Assembly (NCBI GenBank): GCA_032158295.1
Contig: CM063260.1
Coordinates: 13,976,452-14,040,451 of the forward strand
DNA: 64,000 bases
Source: Pycnopodia helianthoides
Taxonomy: Eukaryota; Echinodermata; Asteroidea; Forcipulatida; Asteriidae
Direction: 5' to 3'
The notes below the pieces were generated by a model. The model searched no databases and was not told where the DNA came from. It saw nothing but the letters and a program-made list of their open reading frames with translations. Made by a program: the position numbers and the translations under genes. This document shows, piece after piece, positions 35,401 through 47,059 of this stretch (positions within the stretch are counted from its first letter, which is position 1; each line of letters opens with the position of its first letter).

Positions 35401-38400
35401 TGTAGATACATTCATAACGTGACATCATACTGCAGGCTGACATGGTGTATCTATTATTCAAAACCGCATTGGATGATATTTAATGGTCAGACAGTAGGAG
35501 GGTTGACTGTGTACTGGGTGAATACATTGAGTCATAATGAGGCAGAGTTCCAAAACAGACTGGTGCCTTTCCAGTAATGATGCATTACTTACTGTATTTA
35601 TCTGTCTGATTATTTAGAGGATTACAGAGGTACCAGGTCGATACATTGTCCATGATGGAGACCTAGTGGAGTTAGACACAGATACATTCTCTGAGGTGCA
35701 ACGAGTTCATGCTTACCTGCTCAATGATAGCTTAGTGATTACAACATTTGTTCCAAACAGGTATGATGAACTTAACCATACCCTTCCCAATTGCATCTAA
35801 ATCATAGGCCGTATCTGAGTTAGCGGCTACAGCTTTGACTGTTTCTAAGGGTGTTGCTAAGGATGTCCTATACTTGAATGTATGATGATGCGGCTATCCA
35901 GCAGTAGCCATAGCTGCCAATTCAGACACGGCTTGCCTTTCTTGACTTTGATGGTCTCAATGTAACACAGCCTAGCCGACCAAACTTAATACAAAAAAGC
36001 CAGATGAAAACATTTAACCAGATCTTAGTGATTCTGAAGTTGTCTTACCAATATTCTGTAGATACATTTATACTGATTTTGGGGATGAACAGAAAAATTG
36101 ACTTGACCGGAATTTGACCTTGGCAGTGCTTTAGCAACTGAGTTATTAAGCCTTATGTTGGTAATTTTCCCTATTTTGTAAATTTCTTTGTTCAAGGCGC
36201 CAGTCATACAACCCTATTTTATACTGATGAGATTTTGAACACTTGTTTTGCAGACGGGGACCAGTGAGATACAAGTACCAGGCATTATACGAGCTAGACA
36301 GCCTTGCCGTTGTAAACGTCCGAGATGTTGGTCGTAAGTCACTGTTCAGAATTTACATCATACAGAATTAATTGAAGTAACAACAACAACCCTTAGCATA
36401 CAGACCAAGTGGAAGTGACATTCTAAAAAGTGCCTTCGCAAATTTTGTCTTGTGCTTCATTAGTATGAATATTTAAAAACAATTATGAATGCAGGAATTA
36501 GTGTACTCTTCCCAAAGTTTACAGAGTCTTCATAAAGGGAATATTTATTATGCAATTGTTTGATCCAAGTAGGCCTCTCAAAGTGCCTTGAATTGTTATT
36601 ACCCCGTTCATCTGGCTTTAAGCATTCCTGAAACCAATTCGAGAGGAGTATGCAGCAACGGCAGCCAAGTGGCGCACAGTATGCTAATCATTCACATCAA
36701 CAATCTCCTTTGCAGGTATCCATTTACTCCTGGGTGATGAGAAGCAATTAAAGTTCAGCGTCTTATGAATAGCCTCTCCTATAAAATCACATTGTATCCT
36801 TCATTAATAAGTTGTTTTTATTATTTAACTTCCGTAGCTGTGAAGAATGCTTTCAAGATTCTGATGTTTCCTGATCAGAGGATTTACAGAGCGGACAATT
36901 CCAAGACAAAGGTACAGAGACTGAGTGAAAGAACATGTGTAGAGAGAGGATCTGTGGGTTTACGATAATAAGAATACTCAGTTCTTGTGTAGCCGTTTAT
37001 CAAAGAGCAACTTAAAGCGATTGTTATTTTAATGACTGGTACTAAAGCTACGTTTTTAAATTTTTATGTAGCATCTTGTAAGGGTTTGCAAGGTGATGTG
37101 GTGCAATCATGCCTGAAGCTTTTCTCAGAATCAAATATTTTAGTGAGAAATTACCTCTTTCTCAAAAACTACATTACTTCAGAGGGAGTAATTTTATTAT
37201 ACAATTGTTTTATGCAACAAAGTTTTATACTATCAGCAGCTCTCAGGTGCTCCTTGCGAAGTAGGTTTTTATGGTACAGTTTTTCTTGAGTAATTACCAA
37301 AAGAATCCACTGCCTTTAAATACTTAGTTGCATTGATAGTTAAAGATAATAACAACAGCTTGTGGATCACTGGTGCTTATATTGAACCCCATGAGGTGAA
37401 TTATGGAATTTCTTGTTAATTTTGAAAAAAACTTTCTTTTCAGCGAACATGGTTAGATAAACTTGAGGAGGCAAAAAAGACTAAAGCAGCTGCTGATACT
37501 CATAGGAGAGAGTTGGCTGAGCAGATGAGTGTTGAGTCCAACGATTACAATCGTGAGTATTGAGTAATGAGTAATGAGATTGGGTTATGAAAAACCTGTG
37601 GTTGAAATGGCAGGAAAATCATTGATGTTTTTTGAAAGGCAGTGAACGATTTCCCTTGTATAGCATAGCAAAATGCTACACAGTATCAGTAAAAAAAATC
37701 ATCCTTTTCTACTCATTCGGTGTGCACTAAACACGCTTAATCTGAAAAAATTGTGTATACAAAGTTGTTGGACAAAACTGCCCCTGTAAGGAAACCAAAT
37801 CGTAATGTTTCAGGTTATTTTACATATTTTGTTATTTCACTTAGTCTTATTGCTGAGAAATGAGTGCAAATTATTAAATTTACATTTCAAATTGTGTATA
37901 ATTATTACATTTTTCAAATCCTGACTTCTCAAGATGACATTTTAAGCAGCATAATATTACATTTCATATTTTGTTGAGTTCTTTTTTAACAGTGTTTAGA
38001 GTATGGATATATTTGCTATCGTATTTTCAGATAAAACAGATTTGGGATTCTTACAAAGTGAAGGTATACCTTTGTGTGATTTAGCATGACTGCCTGCAAC
38101 CTGAAGTCATTATAAATCTCAAGAATATTTTTACCATGAATGTTCCTTTATTTGATATAAATGTACCAAGCCTACCTAATAGAACTTGAAGTAAATGTTT
38201 TAAATTGCATGCAAGAGAACTGTTTATTTAGATGTTACATTAGAAATTACGAAGAAACTACCAGTAATCCAAACCGCATCCCATAGTGTTGCCTGCTATA
38301 GTTTGGCCCTTTTTGAAAATAGGGCTTTGGGATCAGCTCTGGCTTCAGGTTTTGATCGTCACTTTGAAGATTTGTATCAAACATGCATGTCTTCAGCCAG

Positions 38401-41400
38401 AACCTAAGCCAGAGCTGATGAATAAGCGGCTGTGGCTGTTGCTAAGGGAGTTGCTATGGGCCTCCTATGCTTCAATGCTTGTTAATGTGGCAATCTAGCC
38501 GCAGACGCTAATTCAGACTCGGCCTGTGACTCATTTGATCTTTATCTTGCATCCACCATTTTGTCATGTTACCCATGTGCGACAACAATAACCAATACTG
38601 TTTCCTTTTTTACCAAAATGGGCTCCGACTATTCATTTGCCCATTTATATGAAATATTTTCTTGTGGTTGACAGCATTTGATGAAGATGATGATGTGATG
38701 TCACCCATGATGCCAGTGGAGTCGTCCAGTATGCTCAAAGTGGACTGGCTGATAGAACTTCCTGAAGATTTAGACATGTGTATTGCTCAGAGGAACTTTG
38801 AAGAAGCTACTGATCTCATCATCAAAAGTAACTAATACTGCCCTCTAGTGGTCCATATCGATTTACATGAATTCATTTTATGCATGCATCTAGCCAGATT
38901 ACGTTAGCTTGCCAAACAACTCAGACAGAAAGCCTTTTCTATGAAAAAGTTCTCTTAGAGTTGGTTCTAAAAAAGTACACAAATTTCTTAAAAACAGGTG
39001 TTAGTGTTTTCTTGAAAGAATCCTAAAAGTTACAAAGAAGGATGGTGTTGATGACACATCCAAATCAGGTGATAAATCCTCTAGAACCAATGACATTTGT
39101 TGTCATGGAGCCAATTAGTTGAAGTAGTTTCTAACCCTAGTAATGCCATTACCAGCTGTCTTAAGTATGACTATATACAGAAAGGGCTATTGGCAAGATG
39201 CTGAAAAGTCAGCGTTCTTATTGCATAAAACTTTGTCAACTTTATTTACATTTTGTTTCTTCTTTGGAAAGATACTTATGTAGAAAGAAGTCAAATTTAA
39301 GATTTGTTGAAGTAACAAGAAACGTTGTTGTCTTTTTTTTCAGCGAATGAGTACCTTGATTCCATTCCACAGAGTCCAGCCCTCAAAGAAATGAGGTAAG
39401 AAAAAGAAAAATCTGTATTGTTGCTTTAAAGAGCATCTTATTTATGATAAGTCCTTCTTGAAGCTAGGTATCTTAGATTTCATTTGAGATTTTGTTTCAC
39501 AATTGAAGTAACATCACTGTTTCTGCTTCCTCCATGATAACACCTTCAAGCAACATGGAACATTGTACAAACATAGTTCAATGATGATGATGATGTCTGG
39601 CACCCACTTTTTAAATTGAAATTTCAATGAGAATTTTAAATCTGAAATGCACCGGTCTTCTGTAGGGCTTTTTGATAACAAATTATAGTGCATTAGATGG
39701 GGAAAAAATGTTTTTCGCAAATTGTTTATTGTGTTTTATATCCAGGGCTCGAGTTGACCACCGAGTGAAGCAGTTGACAGAGGTACTGACTCGTGAGTTA
39801 CAGGTATCACCTGATAGGTCTCTCAGAGGTGGACCTCAGGTTACTCGAAGGGCAGTGACAGAACTCATCCGCCTCGGAAGAGCAACTCAGGTATGTGAGT
39901 AACATCCAGCTGCAGACATTTCTCTCGTCGTCCTAAGGCCTGTCGTAGACGTTTTCTGCTTATGGAGCAGCTAACCGTTAAGCAAAGCAAAAGGCATGCT
40001 AGCTTGCTAGCGGTTCTTGTTATCAAATGAGTGTTGCAACAATGCAAATTAATTGTCAACGCGCATACTCGCTGTCAATTCCTCTTAATCGCTTATGAAA
40101 TACTTTTGCTAACGTGTGCTTTCCATTATAGTAAGAACAAAAATGTGCTTACTGGTAAACATCTTTGTGAAATACAGCCAGGGCTAGTTTCTTTTTCTCA
40201 TTTTGAAACTTTCTCGATTTGTCTTTTCCTTGTAGGCATGTGATTTATTCCTGAAGAACCGCAGCGCATCCATCAAACAATCTCTTCGTCAGTTGAGGAT
40301 AGAGGGCGCTACAAGCATGTACATCACAAAGCTGTGCGGTGTGTTCTTTAATAACATCATTGAGACGGGCAAAGAGTTCCGCATCACGTTTGCTGAAAAT
40401 CAAGGCTGTTTCTCAGGTAAATATTGAACCAAATCTAAATCTTATCCCAATGTTAACCACAATGAACCAATTGAGGTGATGTTCGTTCACAAATTTGCTG
40501 AGTAATTACAAGTGCTCGAGTGACTGGCGACAAGTCTATTTTCTCATTTTCTCTCTGAAGAATTGTGAATAATTACAAATAGTAGAGTGACGGTTACAAA
40601 TCTATGTCTCAGTTTTCCTGTACCATAGCTATGTAATTACAAATGCTGAGTAACTGTTACAAGTCTATACCTTTTTTCTTGGCTATCCAGAAATGTGTAA
40701 TTACAAATGATTGAGGGACTAGTTACAAGTCTATAACCTAATTTTCCAGGGTAGCAGTGCATAAATCCCGGCTACCCAAAAAAAATGATTTTAAATCTTT
40801 GCCTTGTGCCCATTATGCAGTAGTAGTTTTGAATACTGATTTTCATTTTACCAAACAGGGACCATACTTTATTATCTGTAAGTTTATTTTTGATTACATT
40901 GACTGATAAAGAAAAAACTACTGGATATTTGTCAGGGTTATTGATAAAATAGCTGCTATGATTCGGTCAGTATTTATTATGTGTTTCAAATTTTCTTGGT
41001 AGCTTTTGTGGTTTGGAGCAAAGCAGAGTTGAAAACCTTCGCCAATCATTTCTCGCGTCAAGCCCTCGCTAAGAAGACAAGTGTAGCCATTGTAGCAGAG
41101 TGTGTTGGAATTGCTCGTACATACTGCCAGCAGCTATCTGTAATTGGTCTGGAGTTACTGTTTTCTATGAACACATTGTTGTTGAGAGGGATACGAGAGG
41201 CAATGCAGTACAACAAAGAGCAGCTTATTAGAAGCGTCCAGACACCGAAATGTGGTAAGTTGTGGTGCGATTGCGACTGTACCCTTTCAGTATCCGCACC
41301 CAGACCCTGGAACTCTTTACCATCAAATTCTGAGCTACAGAATCTCTGGACATTTTCAAAAGTATGCTAGAACAAATTTGTTCAGCATTGCTTATGACTG

Positions 41401-43737
41401 ACTCTATACATTGTGTTTATCCACTTGTTTTTTTGTTAATGTGCAAATCACTGTCTTTTCTTAAATGTTCTTTTTTCCCAGCATTTGGAATATGTTTTGT
41501 CATGGATAGATGGAGCTTTACAAATGTTGTATTATTGTTTGTTTTCTTATTATTTTGTCATCTGTCAATTTTTCTTTTTTTCAACGCAATATTGTTTAAC
41601 TTATATTTGGGAAACAGCTCCACTCAGTCTCACCTCAAAGGGTGTAAACATTCTTTTTAAAAAAAGGTTTAAAATTGACATTTTCAATTTAGTTTTTCAA
41701 TATTGTAGTGTCTGTTTCTACTCCTAGATTGAATTCAGCTGTACTGTTATTTCAGAATTATTCTCAGGTTCTCATTGTTATTTGTTTTCTTTGAAGGACG
41801 AACGTTGGTACCCATGAATCTTAAGAATCCCAACGCAGCCAATAACCTCATACAAGAAATGTTCCAACTCGGCTTTGAAGATTTCAACACTCTGGTTTAT
41901 GGTATGTCATTTTTTTGACTTTTGCTCATTGAGTTTAGCCTGGTAAACATAGCCACAATATATGTTTGCATGAATGACGGAGGTGTGTGGTGAATTATTG
42001 ACATCATTGCTCAAAGACACTTATTGAACCCTTGCATAGACATCACACACAGCTACTGTCTGACTAGGGTTATGGTGATGATGTCAGGCAGATTGGGTCA
42101 ATCGCCACAACAGTAACACATGAAAACTGTCAGAGTATATTGCAGATGTAGTTTTTTTTATTTGAAATTGAATTCCTGACCCCTTGATAAAAAAGAACCA
42201 AAAAACATGGAAAGTAAAGGCTTATAAAAAGTGTGTTCAAGATTGAAAACACATTTGTTGCAAGTTAAATTGATGATTATTGTTGATTATTACTGTAGAT
42301 ATCAACTTGATTTTTACAAATATATATGTATATTTTAAAAATGTTTCTGCAGACAGTTGCTTTGTTAGCCTCTCCAGCAGTAATGTTGCCTTTACGAAGG
42401 TGCTCCTGTCATTTCTTCATGATGCACTGAAGCTTTATGTCCCAGAGGTAAGTCCAAATGAAACTTACTAATTGATTTCACAAAAGATTTAAGTTGATGC
42501 AATCGAACAAGGATTTGCTGTTTAACTAAGCTTGGCTCATTCGCTTACTCACTGTAAAACAAAGGTTAGGTTATTGTGTGAAACTGGCCCAAGTCACTTA
42601 CTTCATCTTGTTAAAGAAGGATTGTTTCTTTTGAACTGAAAATTAGGAAGTTGTTTGGTCAGACTCAACAACCATCAAGTTTCACAAGGCAGTAAGATTA
42701 GCTCAATTCACTTTATTCTAGGGCAGCTTTAGGGTGATGGCAGTAGCTAAGGCTTTTGTGTTTCATTACATTTGGAGCCTTATAGTTTGGGGCGTTTGGA
42801 CAAGAGGAGGGGTAGGGGGTGGGGAGGGCACCACAGGATTGGGTAACAAGTTAACATATTATAAACCATTCATATCCCTTACTTTTGTTCTCTTGCCTCC
42901 ATTTGTAATCTAGACAATTAAAGATGTAATGCAAGTGTTGTGTTTGGGTGAGTGGGTGGTACATGTATAGCCAAATAGGGCATCCTGTGACTGGGTAACT
43001 AGGTGCCTGATCATAACCAGAAATATCCCACTCCCTCTTATCTACAGTTGTACCCAGATCTAATCTGGACCATCAAGGACGTAATGGAGAGTCATGTTCA
43101 CCTAATGGAGACGGCCGTCACATCAGACAGATTTGATGACGAGCGGCCGTTCATCATGAAGAACATTGACTTCCTCTTCACTATCCTTCTTCCTCATGTT
43201 GAGAAAAAGATAAAGGTAACACATAAGCGCCTTAGTAAACTGGTTCATGCTTCTTGAGAAACTGTTAAAAAATGTTATTTAAGTTTTTTCAAATGTTTTG
43301 TCAACCCTCTCCAAAATGGTAATCTTTTCTGTTATTTTTGGTTGGTTAAGAGAGTTATCAATAACTTTCATTAATAAATTTTAATATGAAATTCATAACT
43401 TTCAATATTAAGTTGTTAAATTATCAGTAGGAATACAGTCAAGTAATTTTCGTAAGGTTTCTTTACTTCAAACAAAAAAACTTCAATTCTCTACAGAGAA
43501 ATGGTCTTCCTTGTCGAGTTGAAATCTTTCAAGGATGTGTTATTTTCCATCCAGCTGAATAGCAAATTTTTAAACGATCCACTCTTTTTAACCGATCCAT
43601 TCGTGCGTTTTTAAATTTTTAATCTTTGTAAATCTTTACAGGATGTTGCAGATCGAAGTCTGAAGGAATTGAAAGATTTCCGCAAACGCCACCGAGAAAT
43701 CACCCAAAAGGTTCAAAATCTTGGTGCATTAATTTAA
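32426..43737 (+). CDS. EXOC8: Exocyst complex component 8 (Exo84)
   Basis: Subunit of the octameric exocyst tethering secretory vesicles at the plasma membrane; binds RalA through its PH domain. Coding exons: 32426-32480, 34086-34241, 34813-34905, 35077-35168, 35618-35760, 36254-36333, 36838-36911, 37444-37552, (optional 38031-38063), 38675-38827, 39344-39395, 39746-39890, 40236-40416, 41003-41254, 41797-41901, 42353-42447, 43048-43215, 43642-43737. Every phase fits and no frame break was found; 682 residues versus 725 in human. Blocks: VYRNYTQFIETAKEIS, MYQLSHVLTEQKS; PH region GRYIVHDGDLVE and FKILMFPDQRIYRADNSK; then LIELPEDLDMCIAQRNFEEA, VSPDRSLRGGPQVTRRAV, LRQLRIEGATSMYITKLC. An in-frame upstream ATG at 32405 would add seven residues. 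Confidence 0.96.
35283..35540 (+). repeat. Dispersed ~118-bp satellite, locus 2 (EXOC8 intron)
   Basis: Same leader as at 7470 ('gagttaaccaaccatttgaa', 'tgtatggtggcacaactgtg') followed by one to two satellite units ('cagacagtaggagggttga', 'tgacatcatactgcaggct'). Confidence 0.85.
35805..35935. mobile_element. Second MITE-like family (GGCCGTATCTGAGTTAGC ends)
   Basis: Terminal 'ggccgtatctgagttagcgg' and 'gccaattcagacacggc' are inverted repeats. The interior contains 'ctaagggtgttgctaagg'. Related copies lie at 38285-38525 (ending 'cgctaattcagactcggcc') and at 58190-58270. Confidence 0.7.
36085..36200 (-). repeat. Degenerate tRNA-derived SINE (EXOC8 intron)
   Basis: Contains 'agcaactgagttattaagcc' and 'ccctattttgtaaatttctttgttc', matching the longer copy at 50085-50180 ('caactgagctatctagccc', 'ccctattttgtcaatatctttgttc'). 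Confidence 0.6.
38031..38063 (+). CDS. EXOC8: Candidate 33-nt cassette microexon of EXOC8
   Basis: Flanked by a strong acceptor (gctatcgtattttcag) and a GTATAC donor. It is exactly 33 nt and enters and leaves in phase 1, so including or skipping it keeps the frame. It would insert eleven residues (HKTDLGFLQSE-like) just before the acidic PFDEDDD linker. The skipped form reads N-P-F, as in human EXOC8. No transcript evidence is available. Confidence 0.5.
38285..38525. mobile_element. MITE-like element, second family (EXOC8 intron)
   Basis: Contains 'gcggctgtggctgttgctaa' and ends 'cgctaattcagactcggcc'. It is longer than the copy at 35805, with an internal inverted pair 'gatcagctctggcttcagg' / 'cctaagccagagctgat'. 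Confidence 0.6.
39935..40190. mobile_element. MITE-like element, first family (EXOC8 intron)
   Basis: Shares 'gcttatggagcagctaac', 'aagcaaagcaaaaggca', 'tatagtaag' and 'tgcttactggtaaacatctt' with the copy at 1615-1875. It contains the perfect inner palindrome 'gctagcttgctagc'. Confidence 0.6.
40488..40745 (+). repeat. Degenerate ~65-bp tandem repeat in an EXOC8 intron
   Basis: Four consecutive units, each with 'taattacaa' followed by 'gagtgac'/'gagtaac', 'acaagtctat' and a T-rich end. The units are clearly related but diverged. Confidence 0.75.
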
Positions 43738-45676
43738 AGAGGTATAGAAGGGCTTTGTGACTATCCAAATTCTTTTGAATGAAAGATGAAAATGTAAGTT
43801 TTTTTTTTTTTAACTCAGCCTGCATATTCTATTATATTTACATATTGCTGATTTTATTATTTGATACATTCTAGAATTTTGTTTGTATGTTTACTTTTTG
43901 TTTTTAAAGTGCAATATTGATTTTGTAAAACAAATATCATATTTGATGGGAACAGATGATGTGATTCTCATTTTGCTTTCACAAAAGTAAAGAAGTTTTG
44001 AAAAATATTTCAGGAACTTCAGTGAAAAATTTACTTTTTTTGGGTTAAAATCTCAGTGTCCCTATACTGGTAGATTTTTCAATTGTTTTTTACATTTTTG
44101 AAAGAACCAAAGTTGAAGCTCAAAGAGAAATCAGTGTTGTTCCAGAGTCAGGTGCTTATGATGTAATGATGTGTCTCATAAGGATTGGCACTATGTCTTC
44201 TGGGTACAATACAAAGATGGCATCTCCTGTTTGAGCCTCATGGTATAGATATCATTAAAGAATGTGCTCTATTTTTCAACTGTCACTTATCAATTATATG
44301 TTAGTAAATGTAGACAGCTGTGTAACCATTGTTGACTGACTAAAAACTATCTATTCAGAAAACATCAATTTAATATCATTTAAAAAAATGTAGATGCTTC
44401 TTCCCTCAACCACCCCCCCAGAGTTTTATCTTTCAATCAAATAACAAATATCTACTCGGATGTTATATAAAACAAATAATAAATGTTTTGCATTTGTGCA
44501 ATAATATTTTCATTCAATGAAAGATGGACTGTTCCATTCAACTCTGCTTCACCTCGTCAAACGGAACATTTGTATTTCAACTTATAAAAATATTATCATC
44601 ATTGCACTCATAAATATTCATTATTTGTGTACTATCTCATGATTGGGAATCTTGTTCTTCGGCTGGTTCTACGCAAACTGTGACTGGTTCAGCTCCAAAG
44701 CTTTCAGAAAATCCAGAATTTTATTTTCGCGAAAGGGGGGGGGGGGGGGGGACTAGGACTCTGGTCATAAACAGCGGCAGTTACTAGAATTTGGAGTCGG
44801 CATTAACTTCAGAAAGAAAATGTATGGGTCTGTATCATATAAATATTCCTAATCTGCAAAAATAAATACATAAAAATAAAACAAATTTTAAACTGATGAA
44901 CCTTGATCTTTGTTTTTATTTCTGTTTTAGACGGATTCATTTGTAATATTGAATATCTTTTAATGGTATAACTTTTACCACCGCTATTCCACTAGTGGGA
45001 AATAACAGTGTAAGGCAGTTTTCTAAACAAGGTTGTGCCTATTTATTGTGTATGACAAAACTACGTCATTGGGGTGTAGTCATGAGTCAAAAGACATAAG
45101 AGCTCTAGACAGACATAACCTCAGTCATAACTTTTATTGTCTGGTAAGTTATTTTATTTCGAATGTGTAAGCTACACTACACAATCTACACAACTTGTTT
45201 TTAAAATTCATTTGCCACAACATTTTTTCATTACACTTGGAATTGCACTAAAGGTGATTTGTTTATATCGCCTGGTAGCAATAATGATTGTGTCCTTGAT
45301 ATAAGTAATGAATTTCTAATTACAGAAGTATGCACCACTGAACAGTGTGAGCTGTTTTTTGAAACATGTTCTATTCCAAATCCCAAATTTCTAAAACTCT
45401 TTCCCCTGGTTTCGCCCCTAGACTTCGTGGATTTGCATTGCGACATCACACTTTGCTTAGCAATTAAAAGTAATACACAGCTTAAGATAAATATAAGCTT
45501 TTGTGAAATTGACCCCTAGGTAAGTCAATCTTCTGTGTGCTTAGACCATTCCTAAAATGCGAGAAACAGGTAAAGACTATTTGCTATTCAGCCTTTGTAT
45601 GGGTTGGTATAATATGACCGAGAGAAAAGCAAGGTTGTAGGAAATAGCAGTTTGCAAACTAACCAATTTGACTGGC
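43738..45676. other. EXOC8 3' UTR and spacer
   Basis: Non-coding, AT-rich, with several AATAAA-type signals (for example around 44477 and 44860), a long poly-G run (about 44736-44751) and a fragment of the inverted-repeat element (45420-45515). No exon recognised. Confidence 0.6.
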
Positions 45677-47048
45677 CTAAAGTACCTTAAAGTCAGGACC
45701 AGTCTTACTTTCAAGAGGCATGGAGGTCGGTTCCTTCAACTCAAAGTCAGGACCAGTCTTACTTTCAAGAGGCATGGAGGTCGGTTCCTTCAACTCAAAG
45801 TCAGGACCAGTCTTACTTTCAAGAGGCATGTAGGTCGGTTCCTTCAACTCAAAGTCAGGACCAGTCTTACTTTCAAGAGGCATGTAGGTCGGTTCCTTCA
45901 ACTCAAAGTCAGGACCAGTCTTACTTTCAAGAGGCATGGAGGTCGGTTCCTTCAACTCAAAGTCAGGACCAGTCTTACTTTCAAGAGGCATGGAGGTCGG
46001 TTCATTCAACTCAAAGTCAGGACCAGTCTTACTTTCAAGAGGCATGGAGGTCGGTTCCTTCAACTCAAAGTCAGGACCAGTCTTACTTTCAAGAGGCATG
46101 TAGGTCGGTTCCTTCAACTCAAAGTCAGGACCAGTCTTACTTTCAAGAGGCATGTAGGTCGGTTCCTTCAACTCAAAGTCAGGACCAGTCTTACTTTCAA
46201 GAGGCATGGAGGTCGGTTCCTTCAACTCAAAGTCAGGACCAGTCTTACTTTCAAGAGGCATGGAGGTCGGTTCCTTCAACTCAAAGTCAGGACCAGTCTT
46301 GCTTTCAAGAGGCATGGTGGTCGGTTCCTTCAACTCAAAGTCAGGACCAGTCTTACTTTCAAGAGGCATGTAGGTCGGTTCCTTCAACTCAAAGTCAGGA
46401 CCAGTCTTACTTTCAAGAGGCATGGAGGTTGGTTCCTTCAACTCAAAGTCAGGACCAGCCTTACTCTCCATGTACCCGTTATTATTAATCTGCTTGGAAA
46501 GAAGAAAAAAATATTGTAATCTTTATAAATGTGATGAAAAGATTGATGAATTTGTAGTTTACAACATTATTAGTTTGAGGAGTCACTAGTGTATGAACAG
46601 ATTGATCATTGATGTAAGTATTGCCAGTTTACTTCATTTCAGCTAATTATTTCATACTTTTTTCCCCTTGTTTATTACACAATTTTTTGACATCATTTTC
46701 CGGACCTCACTTTTCGTCTTCAAATTGAAGGGGAAAAAATATTCAAACTGTTTAGGATGCCACTGCATATAAACTTAATTCAATCAAAAGACACATCTAG
46801 AAATTAATTCTACCATATGGAATAAGTACTGATTAGAAAAACTTGAATTTAGGATTTCTAATTAAATTTTACAAAGCTATCAAACTTACCGGCTTTGCAG
46901 GAGCCATTGCAAACAGTGCAGTCATCGCCAATGTAAACCACAACATCATTCTTGTTCAGCAATTCTTTCCCCAAACTTAAAAGTAATTCAGAGGAGTTTT
47001 TACCCAAACTGGCTTTCCCAAGAATCAAATGATTGTGTTGATTTAGCA
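45677..47048 (-). CDS. Unidentified gene with an 18-residue repeat encoded by a 54-bp minisatellite
   Basis: I do not recognise this gene. Two exon candidates lie on the minus strand. Exon 46890-47048 has a perfect GTAAGT donor and reads GKELLNKNDVVVYIGDD followed by CTVCNGSCK. Terminal exon 45677-46489 starts after a good polypyrimidine acceptor and is open for 270 codons to TAG at 45677-45679. It encodes 14 copies plus a partial copy of ESKTGPDFELKEPTSMPL, an acidic, probably disordered repeat with only conservative variation (S/Y/T at one site). The two exons are out of phase by one nucleotide when joined directly, so a missing exon or indel must be assumed. The plus strand is also open through the repeat because 54 is divisible by 3, but it lacks splice context. 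Confidence 0.4.
45689..46460 (-). repeat. 54-bp minisatellite, about 14 copies, with higher-order structure
   Basis: Unit begins 'aaagtcaggaccagtctta' on the plus strand and is repeated head-to-tail with almost no divergence. One variable base ('catggaggtc' versus 'catgtaggtc') follows the plus-strand order G G V V G / G G V V G / G x V G. This suggests a 5-unit (270-bp) duplication. Confidence 0.95.
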
Positions 47049-47059
47049 CTAGTGATGCA

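Noticed and set aside
45689..46460. CRISPR array
   Set aside because: Units are contiguous with no unique spacers, and the window is animal nuclear DNA.
45668..46519. Plus-strand 283-codon ORF through the minisatellite
   Set aside because: A 54-bp unit keeps any stop-free frame open. This frame is highly basic, lacks splice context and ends in unrelated sequence, so the minus-strand frame with an acceptor is preferred.
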